A stretch of 64,000 bases of DNA. Source: Tetranychus cinnabarinus (Eukaryota; Arthropoda; Arachnida; Trombidiformes; Tetranychidae). Below the pieces are notes generated by a model, which worked only from the letters and a program-made list of their open reading frames with translations, made no database searches and had not been told where the DNA came from. Location of the stretch: contig WHVY01000003.1 in the NCBI GenBank assembly GCA_022266195.1, positions 3,224,001 through 3,288,000 on the forward strand, read 5' to 3'. Positions within the stretch are counted from its first letter, which is position 1. Every line of letters starts with the position of its first letter. Of the stretch, positions 40,967-53,259 are shown piece by piece. A program made the translations under genes and the position numbers.

Positions 40967-43619
40967 TTAAAGGTTATCATCACCATCAAGACTTGGAATC
41001 TCTCCATCATCACAATCATCACAATCATCTTTATCATCAGCTTTTTAATTTTACTTTTTTCTCTCAAAACAACTTCTAATGTAAAATGAGCAAAAAAAAC
41101 AGTTGTTGTTGCTTTGAGCCAATTCAATATTGCAAACCTTTCATGTGTAACAATCAACAGATTACATTTAAATTTTCCAAGCGCAATTTAACCACGTTTC
41201 TTGAACAATGTTAATTGTCATGTAAACATGGTTAAAAGGGTCGCTGTAACACAAAAAGTGGGGAAAAATGATTTCACTTAATGAGCATTTGATGCATCCA
41301 AAGTGATATAAAATTGAGTTACAAGAAACAAAAGGCAAACAGTGAAATGAAATTTTCCATCATGAAATTGATTCATTAATTGAAATTTTCGTCAAAAATG
41401 TTGCCATGAATAAGAAAATGTTTATTGTGAAAACACACAAAAATGTTAACTCACGGTTTGGATATTGAATTGTGCTTCAGGGTAAACTTGAAACATTTCA
41501 ACCTGAACAAGCAAAACTGTTTTTTTTGTTCATTGTAAAACTAAAATCAACATTTGTTTATTTAGATGAGTTTATTTATCGTCATCATGATCATCATCAA
41601 CTGATAATTGCCAAAATTTAGGGACAAATGATTCTTTTTGCTAATTGTAATCACAGTTTGCCATTACTTGATATTTATGATCAAAAACCCATGAATTATG
41701 ATAAATGACATTATTAATTATATGATGCTAATGATGATGATAATTGAAGTTAAGGAATGATAAAGAAAAGACAAAATTGTTATCAAAATGTTTATTTTCT
41801 TACCAAAGAATCAAAATTTAATTTATATTCAATGTTCACTTTGATTTAGGAGGCAATGTGATTAATGTGCATTAATTGAATCAATTAATTGGCATAAATT
41901 TATCAACTTAATGGTGTTTAAATTGTTGGCGAAAAGCAAAGACCAATTTGATTGTAAAGTGAATCCAATTACAACGACTTTTTCTTGTTTCCATTGTTAA
42001 CCAGTGATGATGATTATGATGACTTTCATCGGCCCATTTTGTTAATGTTGGCAAATGCCTTAAGCTTTTTGTGTTTTTTTTTCATGTTCAATGTTTGCTT
42101 CTGTTTAAAGCTTTTAATTTTCACAATTTAATCTAATTAGCTGCAGGGAACTCAATTGTTGTCAACAAATCAACTCAAGTTGATGAAAGTAAACAATGAA
42201 AATGATCAATTTTTCATCTTTTTTCACCGTCTTTTTGTTTTTTTTCAATGTAATCCTTTTTTTATTGCTGTAAAACTGATCAACTCTGGTTTACGGTAAT
42301 CATGTTTTAATGTTTATCAAATTGTTAACTTACCTTTATTTATTGTCATTATTTTGCTCATCATTTTGGCAAATTTTTTGTTACCTCAAAATGATCTCAA
42401 TTTTACATTTCATCATTAATATCATTGATGATCAATTTTGTTTCCCAAAAATGCTTTATTTTTCATTTGTTGAAAGCGAATCCTGTAAATATTGAAATTT
42501 GTTTTTCCTCCTTCCATTCAATGATGATTTCAATGTTAATGATGGTATTGATTATGATATTGTGATGATAGCGGTGATGAATCAAACGAATCAAGTTTTG
42601 GATAAATGATAAACCTTTAACTCCCAGCAAGGAAACCAAAAAAAAGTCCAAAAATTGAACCTTTTAAATCATGTAAATCATTTTACTTTGTAATTATATT
42701 AATACATATATTTAAGCACTTAGCACTTTGAAACAAGCAAAGGACCGCAAATTAATTGAAAAAAAAAACAAACCAAAACCAAATCACAATCAGGCAATTT
42801 TGTTACCTTCACATTAAAATATAATGAAAAACGCAAAAACAAAAGCTTTTTTTGTCCAATTTTTTTCATTCTAAACAAAAATTCATCAAATTTTTTCAGG
42901 TTATCTCAAGGAAATTTCATGAAATTCAACTTTTCCTTTGAACAGACAATCAATAGTTTCTTGCTCTTAAAGAGCCTCAGAAGCAGAAAAAAAGGTTGAA
43001 AGTCAGGCCTTTGAACGTTTGATTATTTCACCTTTAGGCTGATATCGTTTGAAATTGCAATTAATAACAAAGCCAATTGGCAACTTTGCCATTTTACAAT
43101 GGAAATGAAGTTAAATGGTTAAACCTAATGAACATTAGTTAACAATTATTTGAAAATATTAAATTTGTCAAGTTAATTACTATGTTTAAATTGTATCGCC
43201 TTGGGTTGTTTCATGTAAACATGTTAGCTTTAGTTTTACCTTCACTTTTTATCTTATCAATTGAATAACAGCCGTTCAATCCTTTGAAATAAACATTTCT
43301 CAGTGAAAAACATTATCTCCAAGTCCTGTTGTTGTTGCCGACTGTTTAATGGCCTTCTCTGAGTTAAACTAATAACCAATCGTTTGCCTTGGAAGTTTAA
43401 TTCATGATTACATAAGAGACAATCAACGATATAAATGAACTTCATCTACCAAGGCCAATATCATTTCAACTTTAAACACAAGACGCTCAAGTTGACAGAC
43501 AATTCTTTATAATCAAGTCTCTGAGTAAATTGATTCATATTTCAATCAATCTATTTCAAAATTCATTTCAATCCTAAATGCTTAAAGTTCAATCTGTTTA
43601 ATTCAATTTCAGTCTAAAC
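40967..43619. other. PLC 3' flank and spacer before the cysteine-rich cluster
   Basis: I see no gene. I found no canonical AATAAA close to the PLC stop, so the 3' UTR end is unclear. Frames here are short and simple-sequence derived (GATGATGA tracts near 41000-41030 and 41735). The last 100 bp are presumably the promoter and leader of cluster gene A. Confidence 0.5.
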
Positions 43620-45820
43620 ATGGTTGGTAAAATGATTATTTTATTATTTACATCTTTTTGTTGTCTTACACTTGCTGCTGCTCAAGGTATTGTATAGAAA
43701 CCCAATTTAACCCAATTTTTTGCCCTTTTTGGTTTTACCTTTTTTTGGGTTCATTTTTTGATTTCTGTTTTTGATATTTTAACATTTCTTTAGGTAAGGC
43801 TAAAGGTGAAGATATATTTCAAAATTCAACGGAATCTTGTGAGCAGATATTCAATGAAACGGCTAGTCTGGTTGAACCCATTTTACTGGTTGGAAGTAAA
43901 AGCTTTCCAATTACTATTCCTGAGATTGATGCTCATTGCAAGTAAGTTTTATTGTTGTTATTATGTGCTAATATGTTTTGACTTTTTTACTTAACTTGTT
44001 GACAAGTTAATGATGATTAAGAGATTCACAATTGGTGGTGTTTTTAATCATCGTTAGTTTAGATTGCAAGGGAAATTGACTTTCTCTGGATCAACATTTT
44101 GATGGAAACATCTTTTTTTTGTGCTTTTGTGCCTTTTTTTCTCAACTTTGCTCAAAAACTATCAATCATTTTATGCTTTTGCCTATTCATGTCTACGTGA
44201 TATCAATTTCAGTTTATTCAAATAGCAAGTTTTAAACACAATTTAGCTTTCAAGTTAAACTTGGAAAGTCTAAATTAAATTGAACCTGAAATGCAACAGT
44301 GAGATTGATGTATGAAAAAAATGTGATTCCTAACGATTCATTGGATGTATTAAGGTTGAAAATGTCAACAGTTAGTTGACTGTGCTTTGTGTTGGTTCAT
44401 TTTTATATTGATTTGTGTCTCTTTTTTGTTGCCTCCTAACGACTTCTTGACTTCATCTGTTTTCAGATCATTTAATTGATACAATCCATTTAATGTATTG
44501 ATGATGATGTCCCATCAAAAGCACAAGTTAATGGTATAATTAAATTCAATTAGGTTGATTAATTTGATTTAAGCTTAATATTTGACTAACAATGCATACA
44601 TAATCAATCATATAACTAACTTATTTACATGTCCAAGTGATTAGTTTCATTTATTTTTGACAACAAATCTTGTTTCATTTCCAACAATCTTATGTGTATC
44701 GATATTATAACCTTGACTATATTTGGCTTTAATAATACAAGAATACATGTAATATCACCCTGTTTACTGAATAGTGTTACAGAATTGTATTATTGAAGAG
44801 GGAAAGAAGAAAAGAAAGAGAGAGAGAGAGAGAGAGAAAGGGAGAGTGAAAAGAGAGTGAAAAAGACAGTTAAATATTTGTCTGTATAGAGAGATACTAT
44901 GCAAAAGGGTAAAGTGAGATCACATGTTTATCTGAGAAAAAAAAGCTTCCAATTGCAAACCCTTTAGGGCTTAGCTTGTTTCTAATATTTTTGTCATTTT
45001 TCTTCCTGTTTTTTACCTTTATCATTGTCATTGTCATCATTATCAACAATATTATCATCAACAGCTTTCAATTCTTGTTTCTTTATCCCTCAGACTTGGA
45101 AACGATGTTTACAAAAGAGCCAGAAAGTATGGTAAATGCTTACAAGGTTTGGCTCGTCAGACCTTGCAAATTTATCTCCATGGCCTCAGGAGATTCATCC
45201 GAAGTATCTGTCAGTCAACAGCTAAAAAACAAGGTAAGTTATACATTATTATTATTGTTGTTCCCTGTTCATGATCAATATTAAGATCATAAGCTGTGTA
45301 TTAATAGTCTAGGCTTTTCTCTTTTCATTTTTTTCGTCGATACAACTCATTCAATTTTTGCTCTCCATTTGTATCTTTTACGTTTTTAGATGCCATCAAT
45401 GATTTGAAATGTGCCACTGACGGAACCCTTGAAGGATGGAATAGTTGTCTTGATGGCACAAATCGACAATTGGATTTTGTATCCGATAATTCAACCTCGG
45501 TAGGTGTTGTAGGCGATGTCTGCTGCATCTATTCCTCATTATTGAATTGTATTGACCAAAGGACTGGTACCAAATCTGATTGTACAACAAAAGGAAATAC
45601 TACTAAATTTTTCAAAACCTCGATTGCTCTGGTCTTGAAGGAAGTTATCGAACTGATTTGTTCTCGGTACGCAACTGAACAGGAGTGTGCAGCAAATAAT
45701 CCCGATGGACTTGTTCGAATCAAGTTAGCTGCTGAGACAAATAGAACTGTCGATGGTGCTTATCTACTTAGTCCGTTGCTCAAAATTGTAAACAAATTGA
45801 GCGATGACTCGGATGTTTGA
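43620..45820 (+). CDS. Secreted 12-cysteine protein A
   Basis: There are four exons: 43620-43686, 43794-43941, 45094-45233, 45390-45820 (261 aa). Exon 1 encodes a signal peptide (MVGKMIILLF..CCLTLAAAQ). Exon 2 has SCEQIFNETASLVEPILLVG and ends at a Cys. Exon 3 (exactly 140 nt) encodes KLGNDVYKRARKYGKCLQGL and LRRFIRSIC. Exon 4 has LKC, GWNSC, VCCIYSS, LNC, SDC, LICSRY and QEC. Twelve mature cysteines match those of genes B and C, so an extracellular disulphide-bonded protein is likely; N-glycosylation sequons (NST, NET, NRT) fit secretion. Exon 3 must be read in the frame given: the competing frame is open but loses the homology. I do not know a function; the layout loosely recalls uncharacterised arthropod haemolymph-type proteins. 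Intron 2 (1.15 kb) carries a GA microsatellite. Confidence 0.85.
44813..44846. repeat. GA microsatellite in intron 2 of gene A
   Basis: This is a run of about twelve GA units (GAGAGAGA) flanked by purine-rich sequence on the plus strand. Confidence 0.85.
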
Positions 45821-47611
45821 ATTTTGATTCCCGCAAATTGCCTCTTTTATCCTACCTTCATTTTTAATGACTTAACCAGAGACTCTAATTTAGAATCGTT
45901 ACGTATATTAATACATGTAACTAAACTCATCCAACCAATTTTAAGTCATTTCCATCAATATTAAGTGATTTATTAAAGCTATTATATTACTATGCTGCAT
46001 ATAATACATGTACAAAAATCTATCCAAAGCAATGTCTCATCAATAAATCTCGGTCTTTCAATTTTTTCGCCAATTATATCAATATTTACGGCACAATAAT
46101 GATTCAAGATTACATCCAGACAATTAAACCTGACTTAAAAGCTTTAAATTAACCAAGAAACTTAAAAGCATAAATTTTGTTAAATAGTGAATTGAGCTGG
46201 AAGAGTTATTGGCTGTTGGCCATTGGCTGAAAATTTGGGAAATACAGTAGACGACAAAACGATTGTTTTTATTTTGATAACTCAGTCGTTTCTCTTGAAA
46301 AATTCATCAAAATTGGCATAATTATTATCAATTTGCTTAAGAATAATAATGTTTAAATAATTAATAAATAAACCAGCAAACGACTGAAGTTATCAAAGCC
46401 ATCAAAATTATATAAAAAAAACGCGATTCCTAAAATTTTGACTTGCCCAGGTTTACATTGAATTTGTTCATTTGAGTAAATTATCTGTTGAAATGAAATT
46501 AAACTGGTGAAATGATAATGTTGACATTTGTTGATGAAAAGAAATAGTAAATTTAAGTTAGTAAAGTCACATTTTATAATGGCTTCATTGGAAGTGTTGC
46601 CTGAAGCATTTTTTCCCCTGAATAATACACTAACTCATTAATTGATGATCAATGGGCTATTTGATAATTCTGGTAAATTGGTTAAGAGTGCCTTTGGTAT
46701 AATAACTCTGTATTGATGGTGCAAAACATTGATACATCAAGGGTTGAAGGATGACAAAATGATCACCTTAAGGCTGTTTATAATTGTACATATTTTTGCA
46801 ATCTCATCAACATTTAAGATTGTGATTCCAAAATCTTTGGGTTACTTATGAGTTAACAGAGCATTGATTAGTGATTTAAGTCTTGCTAAGTATTGAATCT
46901 ATAGATTGCATTGGAATTGGAAAATTTATTTAATGTTATTCCTGGGAATGTGTCTTCATTTGATCATGTACTTTGATTGCTAATTCAACTGAATCTGAGA
47001 TGTTTTTTACCTGCTTTAGTAATGATGAATTTGTGGAGATAACATTTTGAAATGTTTTGAAACTGTTTACCAAAAATTTTTATTGCTTTTTATTTATAAA
47101 ATTGTATTTCTTTCTCAATTTGCTTCTAATTTTTAACCATTGATCTTCAGCTGATCAAGGTTGAACTTAATTGAGTGACGTTCACTCACAATTAATGAAT
47201 TATTGGTGTTATTGTCTGGAATCAGTGAAGTTAATGTTAGTGGCTAAACTTGACAATCATCACCTTTTCGGGTTTACAACGTCAATGTGATGTTTACTGC
47301 GTAAATAGAAACTAGAATTTTAAAGTTCAAAGCAAATTAATTGATTCAATCTCAATTATAAACTTGAATTATTATGAAATATCATCTTGTATTCAGAGTT
47401 AGCATCCCTAGAAGCCAAATTTTAAGTTCAATTGTGAGGAAATCATTTACTACTTACCTAGATTGGTTATTTTTAGCTACTGAATTTTCTTGAATATAAA
47501 TGAAAATTAAATTCATAGTTTCATTGCAGTTGATTAACTTATCTTGAATTTGACGCTTCTGTGTGTGACTTGTTATTGGATAACGCGGATCCCTCCATTT
47601 TTGTTTCAATA
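45821..47611. other. Spacer between genes A and B
   Basis: No gene was recognised. Candidate poly(A) signals for gene A are ATTAAA at 45972-45977 and AATAAA at 46042-46047. The rest is featureless AT-rich DNA up to the gene B start. Confidence 0.55.
46042..46047 (+). terminator. Candidate poly(A) signal of gene A
   Basis: AATAAA lies about 220 bp after the gene A stop; an ATTAAA variant lies 70 bp upstream of it. Confidence 0.4.
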
Positions 47612-48753
47612 ATGAAATATCTTGTCATCATATTTTCCACCTTACTTTGTTTACTTGCTGTAAATGGTAAATTTATTTTCTTGTGTTAATCATTGTAAAA
47701 ATTGTTTAATAATTTAACTAATAGTTTTATTCTTTGATTGTTACAGCTGCCAAACTGAAATCAACAAAACAGAATAACGAAGAACTGACCGGTTCAAATG
47801 TAACTTCATCTTGTACAACTATTTCCAATCAAATCTCACCTCTCATTGAACCTGCCTTGCTTGTTGGAAGTGATAGCTGGCCAACAACTGTGGAAACAAT
47901 CAATAAACATTGCGAGTAAGTTAATTCAGTTCAGTAATACTTATTGATAAGACATCAATGAAATAATTATATGGAGTGTTATAATGTGAATTGTTTAAAA
48001 TTGGCAGACTTGGAGCAAAGGTTCACAAAGGCTTCAAACGCTATGGTAAATGTTTTACCGGGATAGGTCGTCAGGCCTTCAATATCTTCAACCGTGGACT
48101 CAAAAAGTACATGCAAAATATCTGTTCATCTGAAAAAAAGAAACAAGGTAAGTTATCTTAAACTGGAATAATTATTCTAATAATACTTCAGAACAACAAC
48201 CGTAGTTCTTGTGATCATTACTTTTATTTTTGTTGTGTTGTCTGAATTCAAGAATTCTGGTTAAGAATATTGCTTTTATTTATTGCTTGGTCATTGATCT
48301 AAATTCATTTTAATTTTGTTTAATTTAGATACTGCTGAGATATTAAAATGTGCTTCTAATGAAACAATTGGAGGTTGGAGTAAATGTTTGAATAAAGCAA
48401 ACCAACGACTCGATATTACTGCTACCAATGCCAGCGATCCAAACATGGTTGGTAATATCTGCTGCACTTATTCAGCTGTACTCGATTGTGTTGCTCTAAA
48501 TACTGGTTCATCACCTGAGTGTGGAAAAACTAGGGATCCATCCAAGTTCTTACAATCATCAATTTCATTTGTTTTAAAAGATTTAATTGAATTGTTATGT
48601 GCCAACTACGAAACCAAAGAGGCTTGTGTTACTAATGCTGCTAATCAAGCTAATATTGCTGATGATAGTCACCAAGTGAACGGAACTTTCATACTGTCAC
48701 CTTTGATTAAAGCTGCTAATCTATTAGGAGAAGTGCACGCTGATAGCATTTAG
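47612..48753 (+). CDS. Secreted 12-cysteine protein B
   Basis: There are four exons: 47612-47666, 47747-47915, 48008-48147, 48329-48753 (262 aa). The signal peptide is MKYLVIIFSTLLCLLAVNA. The mature protein has SSCTTISNQISPLIEPALLV, a Cys at the end of exon 2 (NKHCE), exon 3 (140 nt, as in A and C) with YGKCFTGIGRQAFNIF and YMQNIC, and exon 4 with LKC, GWSKC, ICCTYS, LDC, PEC, LLC and EAC. Intron phases (1, 2, 1) are identical to those of A and C, but introns 1-3 are only 80-181 bp. Sequons NVT, NET, NAS and NGT predict glycosylation. It is a paralogue of A and C; by eye it lacks the LDF-SDNST and CCIYSS blocks that A and C share, so it looks like the more distant member. Function unknown. 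Confidence 0.88.
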
Positions 48754-49302
48754 CTACTAATCATCAACTTTATATATTTTACATTAAAATTCGTTCATTG
48801 TTGCGATTCTAAACTGTGTACAATTGAATTTATGTTTTAAATTTGTGATATTTCATTTATAAACATTTTTTTCTAAAATTTTGGTTTCATTCCTTTTTAA
48901 TTTAATCAATCAAAATGTATGAAAATTACAGTAAAAATAAGCATTTTGATTGTAAGGATTTAATCTTAGGAAAAAACTAATATTACATTGACAATTTAGA
49001 GCTGATGAACAGACGAGCAAAATAATTCTGCTTACTTAACCTGAACTATGTAAATTTATCATGATTGATTGAATCAATCATCAATCAACTGATTGGCAGT
49101 TTGATTTTTCTTTTAATTATATCGATCTGAAAATGGCTCAAAGATTGAGATTGAACATTAACTCTGCTATTATGACTCGAGTCTGGTTTTTATTTATCTT
49201 TAAATTAATGAAAAAGCCAATTGTCTAATTAATGACAACCGTTATTTGCATTCAAGAATCATTTTTGTTTTTAATGATCATGATGGATGATAATTTATGC
49301 CA
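48754..49302. other. Convergent 3' spacer between gene B and the mucin-like gene
   Basis: Both genes end into this 549-bp gap. ATTAAA at 48783-48788 may serve gene B. TTTATT at 49189-49194 (AATAAA on the minus strand) may serve the mucin-like gene. Nothing else was recognised. Confidence 0.5.
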
Positions 49303-51832
49303 TTAATTCGTTGTCGTTCCACATTGAATAAGAAGCCTATTGAAACAGCATAATCGAGCTTTCCAAATACCAACCAATACTTTGGATCCAAACATATTGA
49401 ATGATTGTTCACATTTAATCATGCGTATAATTTGAGTCCTAGCATTGTAAATTGCCCATAAAGGAGTACGATTAAGTGACCAATTCATTCGACGCAGATA
49501 TCGAATAGAGCGGAAAAATATATTTGATCTACGAAGAGGAGACTCTGGGGGAAGGCTGAGACGTCTTTTCACTATAAGATAAAAGGTTTGAGCGACACGA
49601 CGAAGCAAATCATATCTCCAAGTCTTCAATGAAGGAAATTGAATGCATTGATTGATTGGCGGTTTGACTGAAGGTTTTGGTATATCAGTTACATTTGGAG
49701 TAACTCGAGTAGGTGGAATCATGGTTGTTGGTGTCATTGTTACACCCGAAACAGTTACTGATTCAGACGTGTTAATTGCACTTGTTGTCTCTGTTATAAT
49801 TGTTGGTGGTGATGAGCTTGTTATCGTTGTCATACTTGTAACAGTTGTAGTTTCTTCTACTCCAGTTGATACTGAGCTGGAGGTTGACGCTTCAGGCTCA
49901 GTTGATGATGATTGAATAGTTGATGGTACGATTGTTGTTCCATCAGCATTTTCACTAGTAGACTCTTCTGAATCAGTAGGAATTGGTGAGGGGGTGGTTA
50001 TTCCCAAAGTTGTGGCTGGTTCAGATGATTCGTTCGAGTTTCCCTCAGAACTCTGTGTAGGAGAAAGCGAAGATGACTCAGATGTAACTGATGAAGCTTC
50101 TGAAATGGATTCGGAAGATGATTCTGTGACCAAGTTTGTGGCTGATTCAGAAGTTAATTCAGTCGAGGGACTTTCAGAGTTTGTATTTGGAGATTCAGAT
50201 AACTCTGTTGGAACTGTTGGCGGCACTGTTGAAGAATCGACCGGGGATTCTGATGGTAAGCTTGATGAGATGTCTGTTGATGTGAAGGGTATTGTAGGTG
50301 AACTTTCATCTGAAGCTTGAGTTGTTGTACCTGAATCATCAGGAGTCTTTTCAGGTGTTGGATCTGTTGAAACTGTAGTTAACTCTGATCCTTGAGTTGA
50401 CTCTTGTGATGGACCTTCAGTCAAACCTTCAGTTGAACTTCCGACTGATTGTGTTGAGCTGACAATAGTTGTAACTGATTCAGAGTCACCATCTTTCGTA
50501 ATTGTTTGACCAGGTTCTGGTTCGCTTACTTCCATGATCTTTGTAGTACTTTCAGTTGTACCAGCCTCATCACTTATCTTTATTGTTGTTGTCTCGCCAG
50601 CTTCATAAATTTTTGATGTACTTTCACTTTCACCCTCTGTTGTAGCTGTTATTTCCTTGCTTTCTTCAGTTTCGGTGGTTTCATATCCACCTTCTCCCTG
50701 TGCCTCTGTAATTGTCGTTACTGGCTCTGATGATGTTTCTTTATCAACAGGACTAGATGTTGTTTCAGCAACCGTTGAATCAGTGACTCCTTCACCTTTA
50801 GTTGACTCGTTAAAATCAGACGATATTATAACGATTGTTGATGGTTCAACTTGTGGATATATTGTTGTACTCTCTCCATTATTTGAATCAGCCGGATTAA
50901 TTTCTGGTTTTGAAGTTGTTGAGCTTCCACTTGAATCAGATTCTGGTACATTGGTCTTCAAATCATCCTCTGTCACAATGGATTCGTCCGAATCAACAGA
51001 TGCAATCACCGTTGATCCAGGATTCGAGCTGTCAGTTTGTAACGCATCTTCACCGTCGATTGCGGCATTAGTAGAAGTTTCTTCAGGTTTCTCTGAGTTC
51101 ACTGATTTGGTAACATCCACTGATCCAGCTTCAGTTGTTGCCGGTAAACTGACTGATCCATCATCCGTTGGCAAGTTTGGTTTTGTTGATGATTCGTCCT
51201 TTCCAACATTAATTGAAACTCCATCTTCTGACTCTCCACTAGAGTCATCAGGATCAACAGTAACATGAACAACCGTTGATGGTACAAACTCGACATCTTT
51301 ATCATTTTCAATTGTTGTTCCTTGTGGAAAGTCGCCACCAATACTGATTCCATTGTTTTTATCTTTGCCATCACTGATAACAATCTTGCTAATTAGTTTT
51401 GCTTTCTCATTGGTTGTTGAAGATGAACTCTTTAAGTCATCATTTTCACCGCTTTCATTTTCTGCTACTGGCAACTCTGTTGTTACATACTCATTGAAAT
51501 CGGGTAACAATGTTGTAGCTATCAAATCGCCACTGGACATGGGATGAAATTGACAACCACATTGTTGTTCAGTTGATTCAATTGCAATCCAATCAGAGTC
51601 ATTGTAAACATTAATTAATTCAATTTGAGAACCATTTTCACTTTGAGTATCTATTGATGATTGATTCCAATCACTTTTTGAAGCTTCAGACTTTGAGTCA
51701 TAATGTAACATTAAACCTGCCAAATGTATTAATCTTTAGCGTTAATCACCCAATTCAATCCTGTTTAATTAACTATATCTTACCTGAGTTGATCATCCAG
51801 AAAAGGGCAGCTAATCCATGGATCAATCTCAT
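49303..51832 (-). CDS. Secreted mucin-like Ser/Thr-rich protein
   Basis: There are two exons, read on the minus strand: 51832-51784 (16 codons plus one base: MRLIHGLAALFWMINS, a signal-peptide-like start) and 51716-49303; total 820 aa. The intron is 67 bp, phase 1, directly after the signal peptide. The N-terminal part has a small QQCGCQFHP block. Roughly residues 90-690 are low-complexity Ser/Thr/Glu/Pro-rich sequence (TTTITSSSPP-, ESTTKI-, SSESIS-type strings), expected to be heavily O-glycosylated and extended. The last 115 or so residues change abruptly to a basic, aromatic, Cys-containing tail (PPINQCIQFPSLKTW, RSIRYLRRMNWSLN, MIKCEQSF, ARLCCFNRLLIQC) and the protein ends GTTTN. No chitin-binding or transmembrane segment was recognised. 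It is not homologous to genes A-C by eye, although it sits among them. Function unknown; a matrix, cuticle or saliva mucin is possible. Confidence 0.8.
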
Positions 51833-53259
51833 TGTTGGTCTAATCACTAAAAATTTAAAAAAAGAGGACAAAATTGAAACAAGCAACAATTTAAAATAAA
51901 TCAATCTATTGTAAATAAAGATTTTCTGATCATTTTATGATTTCTTGTGACATTTACAATCAAAGTAAAACTGTTTCAAATATCAAATTCATTTTTTTCA
52001 ACTTAATTTCATTATTATGTCAACTCTTGCAACTGATTAAGCTTAAGTTGTTGGCAAATTCAGAAATATGATGATGATTATCCTAGTTTTCATCATTAAC
52101 ATGCTTCTCTTTCATACAATTCAATCAGCATAATTATGAAGCTGGCAAATCACGTAAATACGGGAGGAAATGGCTTCTTTTTGAATCTTTTTTTTCAATG
52201 TTATTATTGTTACCTTTTTCCCCATTTTACTTTGTTATTAATTGCAAATACATTACGCTTTCAACTTGATTCAATAACTAATTAGCAGACATTACAGTTT
52301 GAATCAATTTCAAGCAGAACTGGAAACAGAATCAATCAGCTTAGTTGTATTCACTTATTGGCATAGATTTTGTTTGTCAAGCTATTGAATTACAAAGCTT
52401 GTTTAAACTAAATTGAGAAATTAAATTTCCAATGTAACACTTATGTTTTCTTATGTAAACTTGAGTGGTGATTAAGTGTAATTATCATCGGCAAATTAGT
52501 TTACTATCAACTTGTACAATTCAACAATGAAAGCCTTTGTATTCAATTCCATCGGAAATCCCTTTACATTGTTAACCCAAAGTCAGACGATACATTATCA
52601 TACGATTAACCAGAAAAATTTGTCTGGTTTAACCCAAACTACTTTTCTATTAGCATTGGAAATGGGTTACAAAAGGAGTTTATGATAATTTGTTGTATCA
52701 TTAATCAATCAGATGGTTCAAGAGTATGGCATTGAATAAACACACTTGACCAGATCTTTTTTTGGGTAATCTTATAAATTGTTTCTTAAGATACAAATCT
52801 GGTTTCAGTTGGTCTATTTCACTGGCTGATTTCTCTGGATAATTCATCTTGATTTAAGGTTAACATTCAGTTTTCTGGTTATTTTCTGCTTCTCCTGTGT
52901 ATTATTTTTTTCATCATCATAATTAACTAAATGACCCTCAACAAGTTGTTTATGTCTACTTACAGAAAGTCAGAAAGTGTCCACTGAAAATAACCAACAT
53001 ATTCAATTCAATAAATTCACTAGCATTTCAATAAATTATTTTGATGTCTTGTTTTGTTGATGAAATAGATTGTTTGAATTTAATGAAAAACCATCAACCA
53101 GATTATTTGTGTTAGCAAAATTTTACAAATTTATTAGTAAAAAATGATTGAATTCAGAGATGAATCACAATTAGGAAAAAATCCTCAACATTGAGCTATT
53201 AAGTAAGCTATTGGGTTTTCCAATGACCTTTTTCGGTTGTGGTGCTTTTTAGACCAATT
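51833..53259. other. Spacer upstream of the mucin-like gene and downstream of gene C
   Basis: No gene was recognised. TTTATT at 53130-53135 gives AATAAA on the minus strand, about 125 bp past the gene C stop, and is its probable poly(A) signal. The mucin-like gene promoter should lie near 51833-52000. Confidence 0.55.
53130..53135 (-). terminator. Candidate poly(A) signal of gene C
   Basis: AATAAA on the minus strand, about 125 bp after the gene C stop codon. Confidence 0.4.

Noticed and set aside
44976..45284. 102-codon open frame over exon 3 of gene A
   Set aside because: It reads exon 3 in a frame that loses all similarity to genes B and C and runs through both splice sites; the correct frame gives YGKC and SIC like the paralogues.
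49652..51547. Several long plus-strand frames opposite the mucin-like gene
   Set aside because: They are mirror frames created by the Ser/Thr-codon bias of the minus-strand gene; Val/Asp/Ser-rich and without start context.
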